DNA from: Streptomyces sp. NBC_01707
GTDB taxonomy: Bacteria; Actinomycetota; Actinomycetes; Streptomycetales; Streptomycetaceae
DNA length: 64,000 nt
NCBI RefSeq assembly: GCF_041438805.1
Contig: NZ_CP109190.1
Location: forward strand, 7,192,001-7,256,000
Direction: 5' to 3'
Of the stretch, positions 17,908 through 26,291 are shown in pieces. A program made the position numbers and the translations under genes. Under the pieces are notes generated by a model. It had not been told where the DNA came from, did not search any database, and saw nothing but the letters and a program-made list of their open reading frames with translations. Position 1 is the stretch's first letter; every line of letters starts with the position of its first letter.

Positions 17908-19155
17908 GTGGACCGTTGCGTCGTCCTGGTGGACGCCGGCTATCTGCTGGGAGCAGCCGCGAGTCTGCTGGCCGGAGAGCCCGCCCGTTCCCGCATCACC
18001 GTCGACCATGCGGCACTGATCCAGGGCCTGCGTGAGCGGGCCGAGGCCGATACGGCGCAGCCGCTGCTGCGGATCTACTGGTTCGACGGCGCCCCCGACC
18101 GCGTACCCCAGCCCGAACACCGCAGGCTGCGGGTCATGCCGCGGGTGACCGTGAGACTGGGGGCACTCACCCGCAGTGACGGTCGGTGGGCGCAGAAGGG
18201 CGTCGACGCCGCGATGCACGCCGAACTCACCGAGCTGGCCAGAAACCGCGCCTGCTCCGATGTGGTCCTGGTGACCGGCGACGGCGATCTGCTGCCCGGC
18301 CTGATGTCTGCCAAGGAACACGGTGTCGCCGTGCATCTGTGGGCCGTCCAGGCCGCCGACGGCGACTACAACCAGTCCGAGGACCTGGTCGCCGAGGCCG
18401 ACGAACGCCGGGTGCTCGACCGGGCCTGGATCACCCAGGCCGTACGGGCCAAGGACAACGGCGGCAGCTGCGCCCCGCCGCCCGCCCCCCGTCCCGAGAT
18501 CGCCGCGATCCTCTCCGCGCCGCTGCCCGAGGCGGCCCTCGCGGCCTCCGCCGAGCGGGCCTCGGAGGCCCAGGCGGCCGCCGCCCGCAACGGCTCGGCG
18601 GAGCCGGTCGTCAACGACGCCGCCCACGCCCCGGCCGCGCATGCCGGCAGGGGCGTCCCCACCCCTAAGGACCTGGCGGGCAGCCTCCGCGGGCCCGGCG
18701 CCCTGCCGGGCCACGCGGCCCCGCCCCCGGCGAGCGCCACCCTGCGCTGGTCCTCGGAGAGGGGTTGGGTGGAGCGCGGCGGCCAGCTCGGCGAACCCGC
18801 CGAGACCGCGTCGCTGCCCACCCTCGCCCAGCTCACCTCCGCCGAGCAGCGCTGGGCGGACCGCGAGGAGGACATCACCACCGTCGGCGGGGACCCCTTC
18901 GAGGTGGGCCAGGTCTTTGCCCGGCGCTGGATGGAACGGCTGCCTGAGACCGTCCATCTGCAGAAGCTGTCGACCATGTACCCACGTATTCCGCACCGCA
19001 TCGACGGTGAGCTGCTGCGGTACGCGGCACGATTCGGCCTGCTCGCCCACAAGGACGATCAGATCGACGAGCACGACCGGTACGCGATCCGGGCGGGTTT
19101 CTGGCGCGAGATCGACGTACGCGCGGCGGCCGAACACGCTCCCGCTGCGGAGTAG
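17908..19155 (+). CDS. NYN-domain (PIN-like) putative ribonuclease
   Basis: 415-aa protein with an N-terminal NYN domain (residues 1-165). The conserved acidic residues are in VLVDAGYLLG, QKGVDAAMH and VTGDGDLLPG, arranged as in metal-dependent PIN/NYN nucleases. A Pro/Ala-rich linker (about 185-290) joins a C-terminal helical domain (about 310-400) that begins near DREEDITTVGGDP and may bind RNA. GTG at 17908 (VDRCVVLVDAG) is favoured because GGAAGAGGG at 17891-17899 is correctly spaced; GTG 17899 would overlap that site. Probably an RNA-processing enzyme; target unknown. Confidence 0.82.
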   Translation: MDRCVVLVDAGYLLGAAASLLAGEPARSRITVDHAALIQGLRERAEADTAQPLLRIYWFDGAPDRVPQPEHRRLRVMPRVTVRLGALTRSDGRWAQKGVDAAMHAELTELARNRACSDVVLVTGDGDLLPGLMSAKEHGVAVHLWAVQAADGDYNQSEDLVAEADERRVLDRAWITQAVRAKDNGGSCAPPPAPRPEIAAILSAPLPEAALAASAERASEAQAAAARNGSAEPVVNDAAHAPAAHAGRGVPTPKDLAGSLRGPGALPGHAAPPPASATLRWSSERGWVERGGQLGEPAETASLPTLAQLTSAEQRWADREEDITTVGGDPFEVGQVFARRWMERLPETVHLQKLSTMYPRIPHRIDGELLRYAARFGLLAHKDDQIDEHDRYAIRAGFWREIDVRAAAEHAPAAE

Positions 19156-19208
19156 TCCGGCAGCCCCGGGCGCAATACGGGGCATCCGACCCCGTACCCT
19201 CGTACCTC

Positions 19209-20225
19209 GTGAGTACGGGCACAGCACAGGCGCAGACGGCGACCGGGACCGTGTGCGCGGTGCGTGATCTGGTCAAGACCTATCCCGCCGCCCGCGGCCG
19301 CCGCGGCGCACCGGCCACCCCTGAGGTGCGCGCCACCGACGGGATCAGCCTCGACGTCCGGCGCGGCGAGATCTTCGGCTTGCTCGGGCCCAACGGAGCC
19401 GGGAAGTCCACTCTCGTCCGGCAGCTCACCGGGCTGATGCGGCCCGACTCCGGCAGCGTCGAGATGCTCGGCCACGACCTCGTACGACACCCCGAGCGGG
19501 CCTCCCGGCTGATCGGCTACCTCGGGCAGGAGTCCACCGCCCTCGACGAACTGACCGTGTCGCTCGCCGCCGAGACCACCGGCCGGCTGCGCGGACTCGC
19601 GGTACGTGACGCCCGCGCCGAACGCGACGCCGTACTCGACGAACTCGGCCTCACCGACATTGCGGCGCGCCCCCTGAAGAAGCTCTCCGGCGGGCAGCGG
19701 CGGCTCGCCTGCTTCGCGGCGGCGCTGGTCGGGGAGCGGCCGGTGCTCGTCCTCGACGAGCCGACGACCGGGATGGACCCCGTCGCCCGGCGCGCGGTCT
19801 GGGCCGCCGTCGACCGGCGGCGCGCCGAACGCGGTGTGACGGTACTGCTGGTCACCCACAACGTGATCGAGGCCGAGACCGTCCTCGACCGGGTCGCCGT
19901 CATCGAACGAGGCAAGGTCATCGCCTGCGACACCCCGACCGGGCTCAAGGAGCGCGTCGCCGGCGAGGTCCGGGTCGAGCTCGTGTGGCGCGAACGCGCA
20001 CCGCTGGACGTACCCGAAGTGGCCGCTCTGCGCGCGCTGGCCCAGGAGTCCGGGCGCCGCTGGGTGCTGCGGCTCGGGCCGGACGAGGCGCGGGCGGCGG
20101 TCGCGGCGGTGACGGGCGGGGCGGCATTCGCCGCACTGGACGACTTCACGTTGGCGACGCCGAGCCTGGAGGATGTCTATCTGGCGCTCGGCGGGAATAC
20201 GACGCAGGGGCTGGTGAAGGCGTGA
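19209..20225 (+). CDS. ABC-2 exporter ATP-binding protein
   Basis: 338-aa ATPase of a DrrA-type exporter. Walker A GPNGAGKS, signature LSGGQ and Walker B LVLDEPT followed by the switch His (VTHN) are all intact. About 90 residues after the ATPase core resemble the regulatory tail of drug/lipid exporters. GTG start at 19209. It is followed after 58 nt by its permease, with which it would form a homodimer-plus-permease complex. The substrate is unknown. Confidence 0.92.
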   Translation: MSTGTAQAQTATGTVCAVRDLVKTYPAARGRRGAPATPEVRATDGISLDVRRGEIFGLLGPNGAGKSTLVRQLTGLMRPDSGSVEMLGHDLVRHPERASRLIGYLGQESTALDELTVSLAAETTGRLRGLAVRDARAERDAVLDELGLTDIAARPLKKLSGGQRRLACFAAALVGERPVLVLDEPTTGMDPVARRAVWAAVDRRRAERGVTVLLVTHNVIEAETVLDRVAVIERGKVIACDTPTGLKERVAGEVRVELVWRERAPLDVPEVAALRALAQESGRRWVLRLGPDEARAAVAAVTGGAAFAALDDFTLATPSLEDVYLALGGNTTQGLVKA

Positions 20226-20283
20226 CCGGCGTGATCGGCGACGGATACAGGGCCGGGCAGGGACCGAACAGGAGCAGCGCCAG

Positions 20284-21126
20284 GTGACGAGCATCGTTCC
20301 TGCGGAGGTGGCCGGTGCCGAGCCGATGACCGGAAGAGTTTCCCCGGTCGGGGCCGGCGCGGGCGCCGTTGGCGCGCAGCTCGCGCCGCGCGCCAGGCTG
20401 TTCCCCTCGCTCGCCGCCGTCTACCGCGCCCAGCTGTCCCGGGCCAGGGTCGCCCGGATCCCGCTGCTCTTCGTGGCGACCTTCCAGTCCATCGGGATCA
20501 TGATCCTGATGCGCGGGGTCGTCGACGGCGGTTCGGAGGCACGGGCCGTGGTCGCCGGATCCAGCGTCCTCGTCGTCGCCTTCGTCGCGCTCAACCTGCT
20601 CGCCCAGTACTTCGGGCAGCTGCGGGCCAGCGGCGGGCTCGACCACTACGCCACCCTGCCGGTGCCGCCCGCCGCGGTGGTGCTCGGTGCGGCCGGGGCG
20701 TACGCCTCCTTCACCGTGCCCGGCACGATCGTCACCGCGGTCACCGGGAGCGTGCTCTTCCAGTTGCCGATGACCCACCTGTGGGTGCTGGTCGCCGTCA
20801 TCCCGCTCTCCGGGGCCGCGCTCTCCGGGCTCGGCGCCGCACTCGGACTGCTCGCACCCCGGCAGGAGCTGGCAACGCTGCTCGGGCAGCTGGGCATGTC
20901 GGCGGCGCTGCTGCTCGGGGTGCTGCCCGCCAACCGCATGCCCGCGCCGATCGGCTGGGCCCGCGATCTGCTGCCTTCGACGTACGGGGTGGAGGCCCTG
21001 TCCCGCTCGTTCGGCACCCGTCCCGACTGGGCGGTCATCGCCCTCGATCTCGGCGTCTGCGCGGTCGTCGGCGTTCTCTCGCTGGCCGTGGCGACCTGGG
21101 CGTACCGCAGGGCAGCGGTCCGGTGA
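20284..21126 (+). CDS. ABC-2 type permease
   Basis: 280-aa membrane component of the exporter. After about 55 cytoplasmic residues there are six helices (about 60-78, 86-106, 130-155, 163-188, 195-218, 255-275), the ABC-2 topology. The start at GTG 20284 has AGGAGCAGC just upstream (about 20271-20279). The spacing from the ATPase gene indicates co-expression. Confidence 0.88.
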   Translation: MTSIVPAEVAGAEPMTGRVSPVGAGAGAVGAQLAPRARLFPSLAAVYRAQLSRARVARIPLLFVATFQSIGIMILMRGVVDGGSEARAVVAGSSVLVVAFVALNLLAQYFGQLRASGGLDHYATLPVPPAAVVLGAAGAYASFTVPGTIVTAVTGSVLFQLPMTHLWVLVAVIPLSGAALSGLGAALGLLAPRQELATLLGQLGMSAALLLGVLPANRMPAPIGWARDLLPSTYGVEALSRSFGTRPDWAVIALDLGVCAVVGVLSLAVATWAYRRAAVR

Positions 21127-21160
21127 GGCGCGACACAGCAACGCCTGGCACGATGGCACG

Positions 21161-21829
21161 GTGACCGCACCTCTGACGCCGCCCCACCGGCCCTCGCCCG
21201 ACGACCCCTGGCAGATCCCGCCGAAGGGCGGTGGCTCCCACCCCGGGATGCTCCCGGAGTCGCAGGAGCAGCACGACCTTCCGGCGGACCTGCGGCGGGC
21301 AGCCCTGATCACCGTCCTGATGACGGTGGCAGGCGTCGCCCTCGGAGTGCTGTGGCTGTGGCTGGCGCCGCGCGTCCCGCTGGTCTCCGACAACCAGGCG
21401 GTCTTCCTCAGCGACAGCGAGGGCGAGCAGGCGATCGGGGCCGACGGCACGTTCGTGCTGCTTGCGCTCGCGTTCGGTGCGGTGGCTGCGGCGCTCGTCT
21501 TCTGGTTCTTCAGGCGGGGCGGGATCGCGCCCGTGGCCGGCCTCGCCCTGGGCGGGCTGCTCGGGTCGCTGGTCGCCTGGGGGGTCGGCGTCTGGTTCGG
21601 GCCGGGGCGGGATGTGGTCGCCCACGCGCGTGAGGTCGGCAAGGGCGTGGTGTTCGATGCGCCGCTCGAGCTGCATGCGAAGGGGGCGTTGCTGGCCTGG
21701 GCGCTGGCGGCGATGGTCGTGCACCTGGCGCTGACGGCGTTGTTCGGGCCGCGGGATCCGGAGCCGGAGTGGGGGAGCTGGGGGGCGCAGGCACCCGGTG
21801 CGCCGCCCGGACCTCCCACGAAGCCGTAG
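21161..21829 (+). CDS. Membrane protein resembling DUF2567
   Basis: 222-aa membrane protein with four predicted helices (about 46-68, 100-120, 126-146, 172-192), a cytoplasmic Pro-rich N-terminus and a Pro/Gly-rich C-terminus. The segment after the first helix and the overall pattern resemble the actinobacterial DUF2567 family, which has no known function. GTG start 34 nt after the ABC permease, so it may belong to that operon. Family assignment is from memory of pattern only. Confidence 0.7.
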   Translation: MTAPLTPPHRPSPDDPWQIPPKGGGSHPGMLPESQEQHDLPADLRRAALITVLMTVAGVALGVLWLWLAPRVPLVSDNQAVFLSDSEGEQAIGADGTFVLLALAFGAVAAALVFWFFRRGGIAPVAGLALGGLLGSLVAWGVGVWFGPGRDVVAHAREVGKGVVFDAPLELHAKGALLAWALAAMVVHLALTALFGPRDPEPEWGSWGAQAPGAPPGPPTKP

Positions 21830-21877
21830 GGGCGGCCGGCGCGGAGCGGCGCCGCCGCACGCACAGCCGTCTCCCCG

Positions 21878-21903
21878 CCGCCCGGCGCGATTGTGCCGGG
21901 CGG
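21878..21903. terminator. Hairpin between convergent genes
   Basis: ccgcccggc (21878-21886) pairs with gccgggcgg (21895-21903), loop of 8 nt. It lies between the rightward DUF2567-like gene and the leftward YbaK gene. Confidence 0.7.
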
Positions 21904-21917
21904 GCTCGTAAGGGCGC

Positions 21918-22424
21918 CTACGACCGGCCGATCGGCGCGAACAGCGCGCCCGTCAGCGACGCCAGATCCGCCGGGGACAGTTCGACCTCCAGGCCGCGGC
22001 GGCCGGCCGATACGCAGATCGTCTCGTGGGTCCGTGCCGACGCGTCCAGGACGGTCGGCAGCCGCTTGCGCTGACCCAGGGGCGAGATGCCGCCCCGCAC
22101 ATAGCCCGTCGTACGTTCAGCCGCTGCCGGGTCCGCCATCGCCGCCCGCTTGCCACCGACCGCCGAGGCCAGGGCCTTCAGGTCCAGGGAGCCGGCCACC
22201 GGGACTACCGCCACGGTCAGGTTGCCGTCCACGTCGGCCACCAGCGTCTTGAACACGCGGTCCGGCGAGACGCCGAGCGCCTCGGCGGCCTCCTCGCCGT
22301 ACGAAGGGGAGGCCGGGTCGTGGTCGTACGCATGGGTGGTGAACGGCGTGCCCGCCGCGGTCAGCGCGACCGTCGCCGGGGTACCGCCGGAGCCGGACTG
22401 CTGCTTCTTCGACTTCTTCGCCAC
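21918..22424 (-). CDS. ybaK: YbaK/EbsC-type Cys-tRNA(Pro) deacylase
   Basis: 168-aa trans-editing protein that hydrolyses Cys misattached to tRNA-Pro. The YbaK/ProRS insertion-domain signatures are present: FKTLVADVDGNLTVAVVP, the conserved lysine in GGKRAAMADP and GYVRGGISPLGQRKRLPTV. A short basic N-terminus MAKKSKK precedes it. GTG start with GAGGA upstream. It is the last gene of the leftward set (helical-repeat protein, Lon-domain protein, YbaK), with a 26-nt gap from the previous stop. Confidence 0.92.
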   Translation of the reverse strand: MAKKSKKQQSGSGGTPATVALTAAGTPFTTHAYDHDPASPSYGEEAAEALGVSPDRVFKTLVADVDGNLTVAVVPVAGSLDLKALASAVGGKRAAMADPAAAERTTGYVRGGISPLGQRKRLPTVLDASARTHETICVSAGRRGLEVELSPADLASLTGALFAPIGRS

Positions 22425-22450
22425 GGGGCAGGGTCCTCGGGTGGTGGAGG

Positions 22451-23200
22451 TCAGTTGGGGTGGGTGGGGGCTCTGGTCAGGTCCACCGCGGGCAGCGAAG
22501 GCAGATGGCGGATGACCGCCGTCTCGGACCGCAGCAGCGTCAGCTCTTCACGTAGCCGTGTCGCCGTGTCCGGTGCCTGCAGCAGCCGCTGCTTGGTGGG
22601 GATGTCCAGGACGGCCGCGGCGGCCACCAGGTAGGAGACGACCGACGGATCGTCCGGCAGGTCCGCGCCCGTCGTCAGCGAGCGTTCGCTCGCTCCGGCC
22701 AGCCGCTTCTGGTAGCTGCGGAACGCCCGCAGCACGCCCTCGGCGAGCGCACCGGCCTCCTCGCCGGAGTCCTCGTCGAGCTCTTCGAGTTCGGCCGTCA
22801 GATACGGACCGCTCGCATCGACCGAGAGCAGCTTGACCCGGGTCGTGCCGGTCGCCAGGACCTCGAAGCTGCCGTCCGCCCGCTCCCGGATCTTCGCCGC
22901 GTCGGCGATACAGCCGACCCGGTGGAAGGTCTGCACCGGGTCGGGGCCGAAGCCGTCCGAGGGGCCGCGCTCGGTGGCGGCGGGCGCCGTGGCGGTGTCC
23001 GGCATGCCGAGGGCCGTCGGGGCGGTCTCGCGGCCGTCGCGGATGGCGACCACTGCGAAGCGGCGCGGTTCGTCCTCATCGGTTTTCAGCAGCTCACGCA
23101 TCATGGCGCGATAGCGCTCCTCGAAGACGTTGAGCGGCAGCACGAGGCCGGGGAACAGCACCGCGTTCAGCGGGAAGAGGGGCAGATGAGCGGTGGTCAC
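22451..23200 (-). CDS. Lon-protease N-terminal (LON substrate-binding) domain protein
   Basis: 249-aa protein made only of the Lon N-terminal substrate-recognition fold: it opens with TTAHLPLFPLNAVLFPGLVLPL and contains VFEERYRAMM and GCIADAAKI. There is no AAA+ ATPase or peptidase domain. Such stand-alone LON proteins are thought to bind substrates or ligands; the real role is unknown. The start VTTAHLPLFPL (GTG 23200) is chosen from family length, because the frame upstream overlaps the preceding gene. It starts 5 nt after the stop of the upstream helical-repeat gene. Confidence 0.85.
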   Translation of the reverse strand: MTTAHLPLFPLNAVLFPGLVLPLNVFEERYRAMMRELLKTDEDEPRRFAVVAIRDGRETAPTALGMPDTATAPAATERGPSDGFGPDPVQTFHRVGCIADAAKIRERADGSFEVLATGTTRVKLLSVDASGPYLTAELEELDEDSGEEAGALAEGVLRAFRSYQKRLAGASERSLTTGADLPDDPSVVSYLVAAAAVLDIPTKQRLLQAPDTATRLREELTLLRSETAVIRHLPSLPAVDLTRAPTHPN

Positions 23201-23205
23201 AACGG

Positions 23206-24231
23206 TCAAGCGTAATGGCCGTGCGACCGGCTGTGGTCGGCCCGGTTCCACAAGGGCGTCGCGGAGGCCACCTGGAGCCGTGCCCCGTCCCGTGCATCCA
23301 GGAACTGGCCGAGCGGATCGTCGGACACCGACGACCACGGGAACGACGACGCATGGGGTCCGATCAGCCGGAACTGTTCCAGTGCCTCGTCCCACCGGCC
23401 CCGCACGACCAGAACGTACGCCAGCAGATTGCGGACCTCGGCCGGCCAGGGATCACCCGGCTCGAAGGCGGCGGAGAGCGTGATCGCCAGATCGGCCGCC
23501 GTGTCGATCCGCTCCTCGAGCACGGACGTCGTCTTCACGTCCGGACCGGCGATCAGCAGCGCGAACGCGGCTCGCACCGGCAGCGCCTGCACCAGCGAGC
23601 TGGGCAGCGAGTCCTCGGCGGCCCGTTCGGCGAAGTCGAAGCACTCGCGGTGCGAGCCGTACCAGGCGGCGGAGAGGTACTGCAGCGCCGCGACATGGCA
23701 GCCGTAGTGGTGCGAGGAGCGCCGGATCGCCTGCTCCCACAGCGCCTCGAAGGTGGTGTGCGAGGCATGCGTGCCGCGCGCGTGGTCCAGGGCGAGACGC
23801 CAGGGCACCGGGTCGCGCGGATCGCTCTCGGCCGCCGCGGTGATCAGCGGCCCCACGTCGCGCAGCCGCTCCGCGCGGGCGGGCGACTCCCAGGCCCGGC
23901 GGACCGCCAACTCGGCCTTGACGAGCAGGGCGTCCGGGTCGTGCGGAGCGGTGGCGAGCCAGTCGTTCAGCCAGCCGTCGCGGTTGCGGGCGAAGGTGAC
24001 GAGCCGGCTGAGGTAGCGGTCCCGGTTCTCCCACTCGGCCGCGTCCCGGGTGGTGGCGAGGAGCTTGGCGGCCGGCTCGTACTCGCCCAGGGCGGCGGCT
24101 ACGAGGGCTGGGGAGAGCCGTTCGTCCGGGGCGTCGAGCAGCACCGCATCGTCCGCCGGCAGTCCCGTGGACAGCCGCGGCGAGTGCCGGATCATGCGCG
24201 CGGTACGGCGCAGAGCGCGAAGGAATGCCAT
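23206..24231 (-). CDS. Helical-repeat (TPR-like) protein of unknown function
   Basis: 341-aa cytoplasmic protein, largely helical, with Ala/Leu/Trp-rich repeated helices (for example LVTFARNRDGWLNDWL, WRLALDHARG, LLAYVLVVRGRWDEALEQFR). The last segment fits the TPR pattern with W-x2-A-L-x2-F. No catalytic motif is visible. ATG at 24231 (MAFLRALRRT) is used; ATG 24243 is an alternative. It leads the LON-domain and YbaK genes. A TTGACC/TGTACT promoter-like pair lies upstream. Confidence 0.78.
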   Translation of the reverse strand: MAFLRALRRTARMIRHSPRLSTGLPADDAVLLDAPDERLSPALVAAALGEYEPAAKLLATTRDAAEWENRDRYLSRLVTFARNRDGWLNDWLATAPHDPDALLVKAELAVRRAWESPARAERLRDVGPLITAAAESDPRDPVPWRLALDHARGTHASHTTFEALWEQAIRRSSHHYGCHVAALQYLSAAWYGSHRECFDFAERAAEDSLPSSLVQALPVRAAFALLIAGPDVKTTSVLEERIDTAADLAITLSAAFEPGDPWPAEVRNLLAYVLVVRGRWDEALEQFRLIGPHASSFPWSSVSDDPLGQFLDARDGARLQVASATPLWNRADHSRSHGHYA

Positions 24232-24297
24232 GGTGCAGACCATTGAAAAGCGCTGGTCGGGGCTGCGCCAGAGGGGCGCTGTGAAGCTTTGGTGCCG

Positions 24298-24326
24298 AGT
24301 ACATGGGTTGCCCCGAAAGCGGTCAA
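24298..24326 (-). promoter_or_regulatory. Putative sigma-70-type promoter
   Basis: On the minus strand TTGACC (24326-24321) is followed after 17 nt by TGTACT (24303-24298), about 67 nt before the helical-repeat ATG. It lies in the AT-richest part of the 290-nt gap 24232-24521. A plausible start for the three-gene leftward operon, by pattern only. Confidence 0.45.
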
Positions 24327-24419
24327 GAAAAAGTAAAGGAATGCATGGAATCTGGCTTGATCCTGTCGTTCCGGCGGTGGGTGTCCGTCTTTTCGGTCGC
24401 CGGTCGACCGGTCGTTCGA

Positions 24420-24446
24420 GCGTCCCGGCGGAGGCTGCCGGGACGC
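24420..24446 (-). terminator. Hairpin terminator of the beta-helix/membrane gene
   Basis: gcgtcccggc (24420-24429) pairs exactly with gccgggacgc (24437-24446) around a 7-nt loop, about 75 nt past the stop of the leftward gene at 24522. Confidence 0.7.
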
Positions 24447-24521
24447 GTGCCGGCCGGGCGGCCGAAGGGGCCGGGGCGGTGGGGTGTGAGCGGGCGTGCC
24501 GTCCGGACCCGGCGAGGCCGG

Positions 24522-26123
24522 TCAGCCGCGGCGCAGCAGCCGGGACGCGCCCGCCGCCACGGTGGTGGCCAATATCCAACCGAGCAGCACCAGCGCGGCC
24601 GACGCCCACTGCCAGCCGTCCTCCATCCGCCAGTACCCGTCCTGCCCGAGGTTGATCACGGGCACCAGGAGATCCAGTGCGTACAGCGCCGCGTTCCACT
24701 CCGGGTGCTCGTCCCGCTTGATCGGCGCCGGGTCGTACTGCGAGAAGGCCACCGCGCCCGCCGCCCAGAGCACCGCCATCCACACCGCTGCCCGCCCCGG
24801 CCGGTAGCCGTACGCCACCGTCCAGTCCTGCAGGATCCCCCACAGCTTCGCGGCGGGCGGCAGTGTCTCGCGCCGCCGCCGCTGCTTGGCGAGCAGCACC
24901 TCTCGGGCGTCCGCGTCCTCGCCGCAGCTGCGGAGCACGGCGGCCAGCCGCTCGTACGGCTCCGGCACGTACTCGGGGGTCGCCGCCGCGACCCACTCCA
25001 GGCGCCGGGAGAGCGGGAAGTGCCCGTACGGGACGAGGTTCTCGTACACGAAGCCGCCCATCGCGAGCCCGCCGGGCCCCGGCCAGCTGGTCGACACATC
25101 GATCAGCGTGACGACCTTCGCGCCGTTCAGTACGACCCGTCCCTCCTCCGGCCGCTCCGCGTTGAACCGCAGCTCCGGAGCCACGATCCGGCGCAGCGAA
25201 AGCTCCTCGTGGGGCGCCAGCACGAACCGCGCCTTGTGCAGATCGACCGCGTCACCGAACCGCCCGTCGTCCAGCCGCACCCCGCCGCGGCACTCGAAGA
25301 TCTGCGAACGGGTGCCGTGTGCCGGGGTCGGGGCCATGACGGTGCCGTACGGGGGAGTGTTGCCCTGGTTCCCCGTGTCGACGCTCACCCAGGCCTCGGT
25401 CATGTACAGCGTGCGCTCCACGGTCAGCTGGGGGGCGTTCAGCGCGCGCCGCCCCCGCCCGGCCCGAAGCCGGCTGCCGCGCAGGCTCATCGAACCGCCG
25501 ACCTTCGCCCCGCGCAGACTCAGCTCACCGCGTGCCTCCACCATCTCGGCCTGCAGGTCCTGCGCGACCGTGAGTCCGTCCCCGGCCAGCGCGCGGCCCT
25601 GCCGGTCGGCGCCCAGCTCGATCTGGTTGAGCAGCAGATCCGTGCCTATGTGGGCGTCGGTGAGCCGGATGCCGCGCTCGATCCGGCAGCGCGGCAGATG
25701 CAGATCGCCCTCGGTGTGCAGCCGGGCCGCCTCCAGCCGGGGCACCGCGCAGCCGACCATCCGTAACGTCGTGAAATGGCACTCGGGCAGCACCACCTCG
25801 TTCTCCAGACGACAACCCGTCAGCTCCACGTAGGGCGCGACGCGCCCGCCCGCGAGATCCAGCGTCCCGGTGATCCGTACGCCCCGGAGCTTCAGCGCGG
25901 CGACACGCCCGGGCCGGGCCCGCGGACCGCTCAGCAGCAGCCGGGCGACGACCCGGGCGTCCACGCTGCGCTCCGCGCCCCAGACCGTCGGCGCGAACGG
26001 ATCGTCACGGAGCGGATCGCGGGCGCGCAGATCGTAGGTGCTGCCGCTTCGGAAGGCCTGCCACATACCCAGCTCGGCCGCGGTGAGAGTGTCCGGAATG
26101 TCGCCGTTCTGCGGTTCGGCCAC
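24522..26123 (-). CDS. Pentapeptide-like beta-helix protein with C-terminal membrane domain
   Basis: 533-aa protein. Residues about 70-330 are repeated short strands of the type LxLRGVRITGTLDLAGG / VELTGCRLENEV / LSLRGAKVGGSMSLRGS, which suggests a right-handed quadrilateral beta-helix. A linker with YERLAAVLRSCGEDADAREVLLAKQ (about 391-415) leads to a membrane part with two to three helices (about 440-460, 480-497, 505-528). Streptomyces genomes often label these proteins as membrane oxidoreductases, but no cofactor motif is visible. It diverges from hisD with 168 nt between starts. Confidence 0.78.
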   Translation of the reverse strand: MAEPQNGDIPDTLTAAELGMWQAFRSGSTYDLRARDPLRDDPFAPTVWGAERSVDARVVARLLLSGPRARPGRVAALKLRGVRITGTLDLAGGRVAPYVELTGCRLENEVVLPECHFTTLRMVGCAVPRLEAARLHTEGDLHLPRCRIERGIRLTDAHIGTDLLLNQIELGADRQGRALAGDGLTVAQDLQAEMVEARGELSLRGAKVGGSMSLRGSRLRAGRGRRALNAPQLTVERTLYMTEAWVSVDTGNQGNTPPYGTVMAPTPAHGTRSQIFECRGGVRLDDGRFGDAVDLHKARFVLAPHEELSLRRIVAPELRFNAERPEEGRVVLNGAKVVTLIDVSTSWPGPGGLAMGGFVYENLVPYGHFPLSRRLEWVAAATPEYVPEPYERLAAVLRSCGEDADAREVLLAKQRRRRETLPPAAKLWGILQDWTVAYGYRPGRAAVWMAVLWAAGAVAFSQYDPAPIKRDEHPEWNAALYALDLLVPVINLGQDGYWRMEDGWQWASAALVLLGWILATTVAAGASRLLRRG

Positions 26124-26234
26124 GTGGCCCCCTCTGCTTGCAGTCGCTATTCCCTCTCTGTTCCCTCTGTGTGACGCCGTGAACGCCGGTGGTCAGCAGT
26201 GGCCGGGAGTAGTCGGCTGTGACCGCCGGGACAT

Positions 26235-26251
26235 GTATCAGTCAGTGATAC
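26235..26251. promoter_or_regulatory. Inverted repeat upstream of hisD (possible operator)
   Basis: GTATCA-GTCAG-TGATAC is an exact inverted repeat 41-57 nt before the hisD GTG. It lies in the divergent region and overlaps where a promoter for the his operon would be expected. A candidate repressor site; the binder is unknown. Confidence 0.45.
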
Positions 26252-26291
26252 GGCCGAACTGCCGCCGATGGCGGTCTGAGAGAATTGCGGT

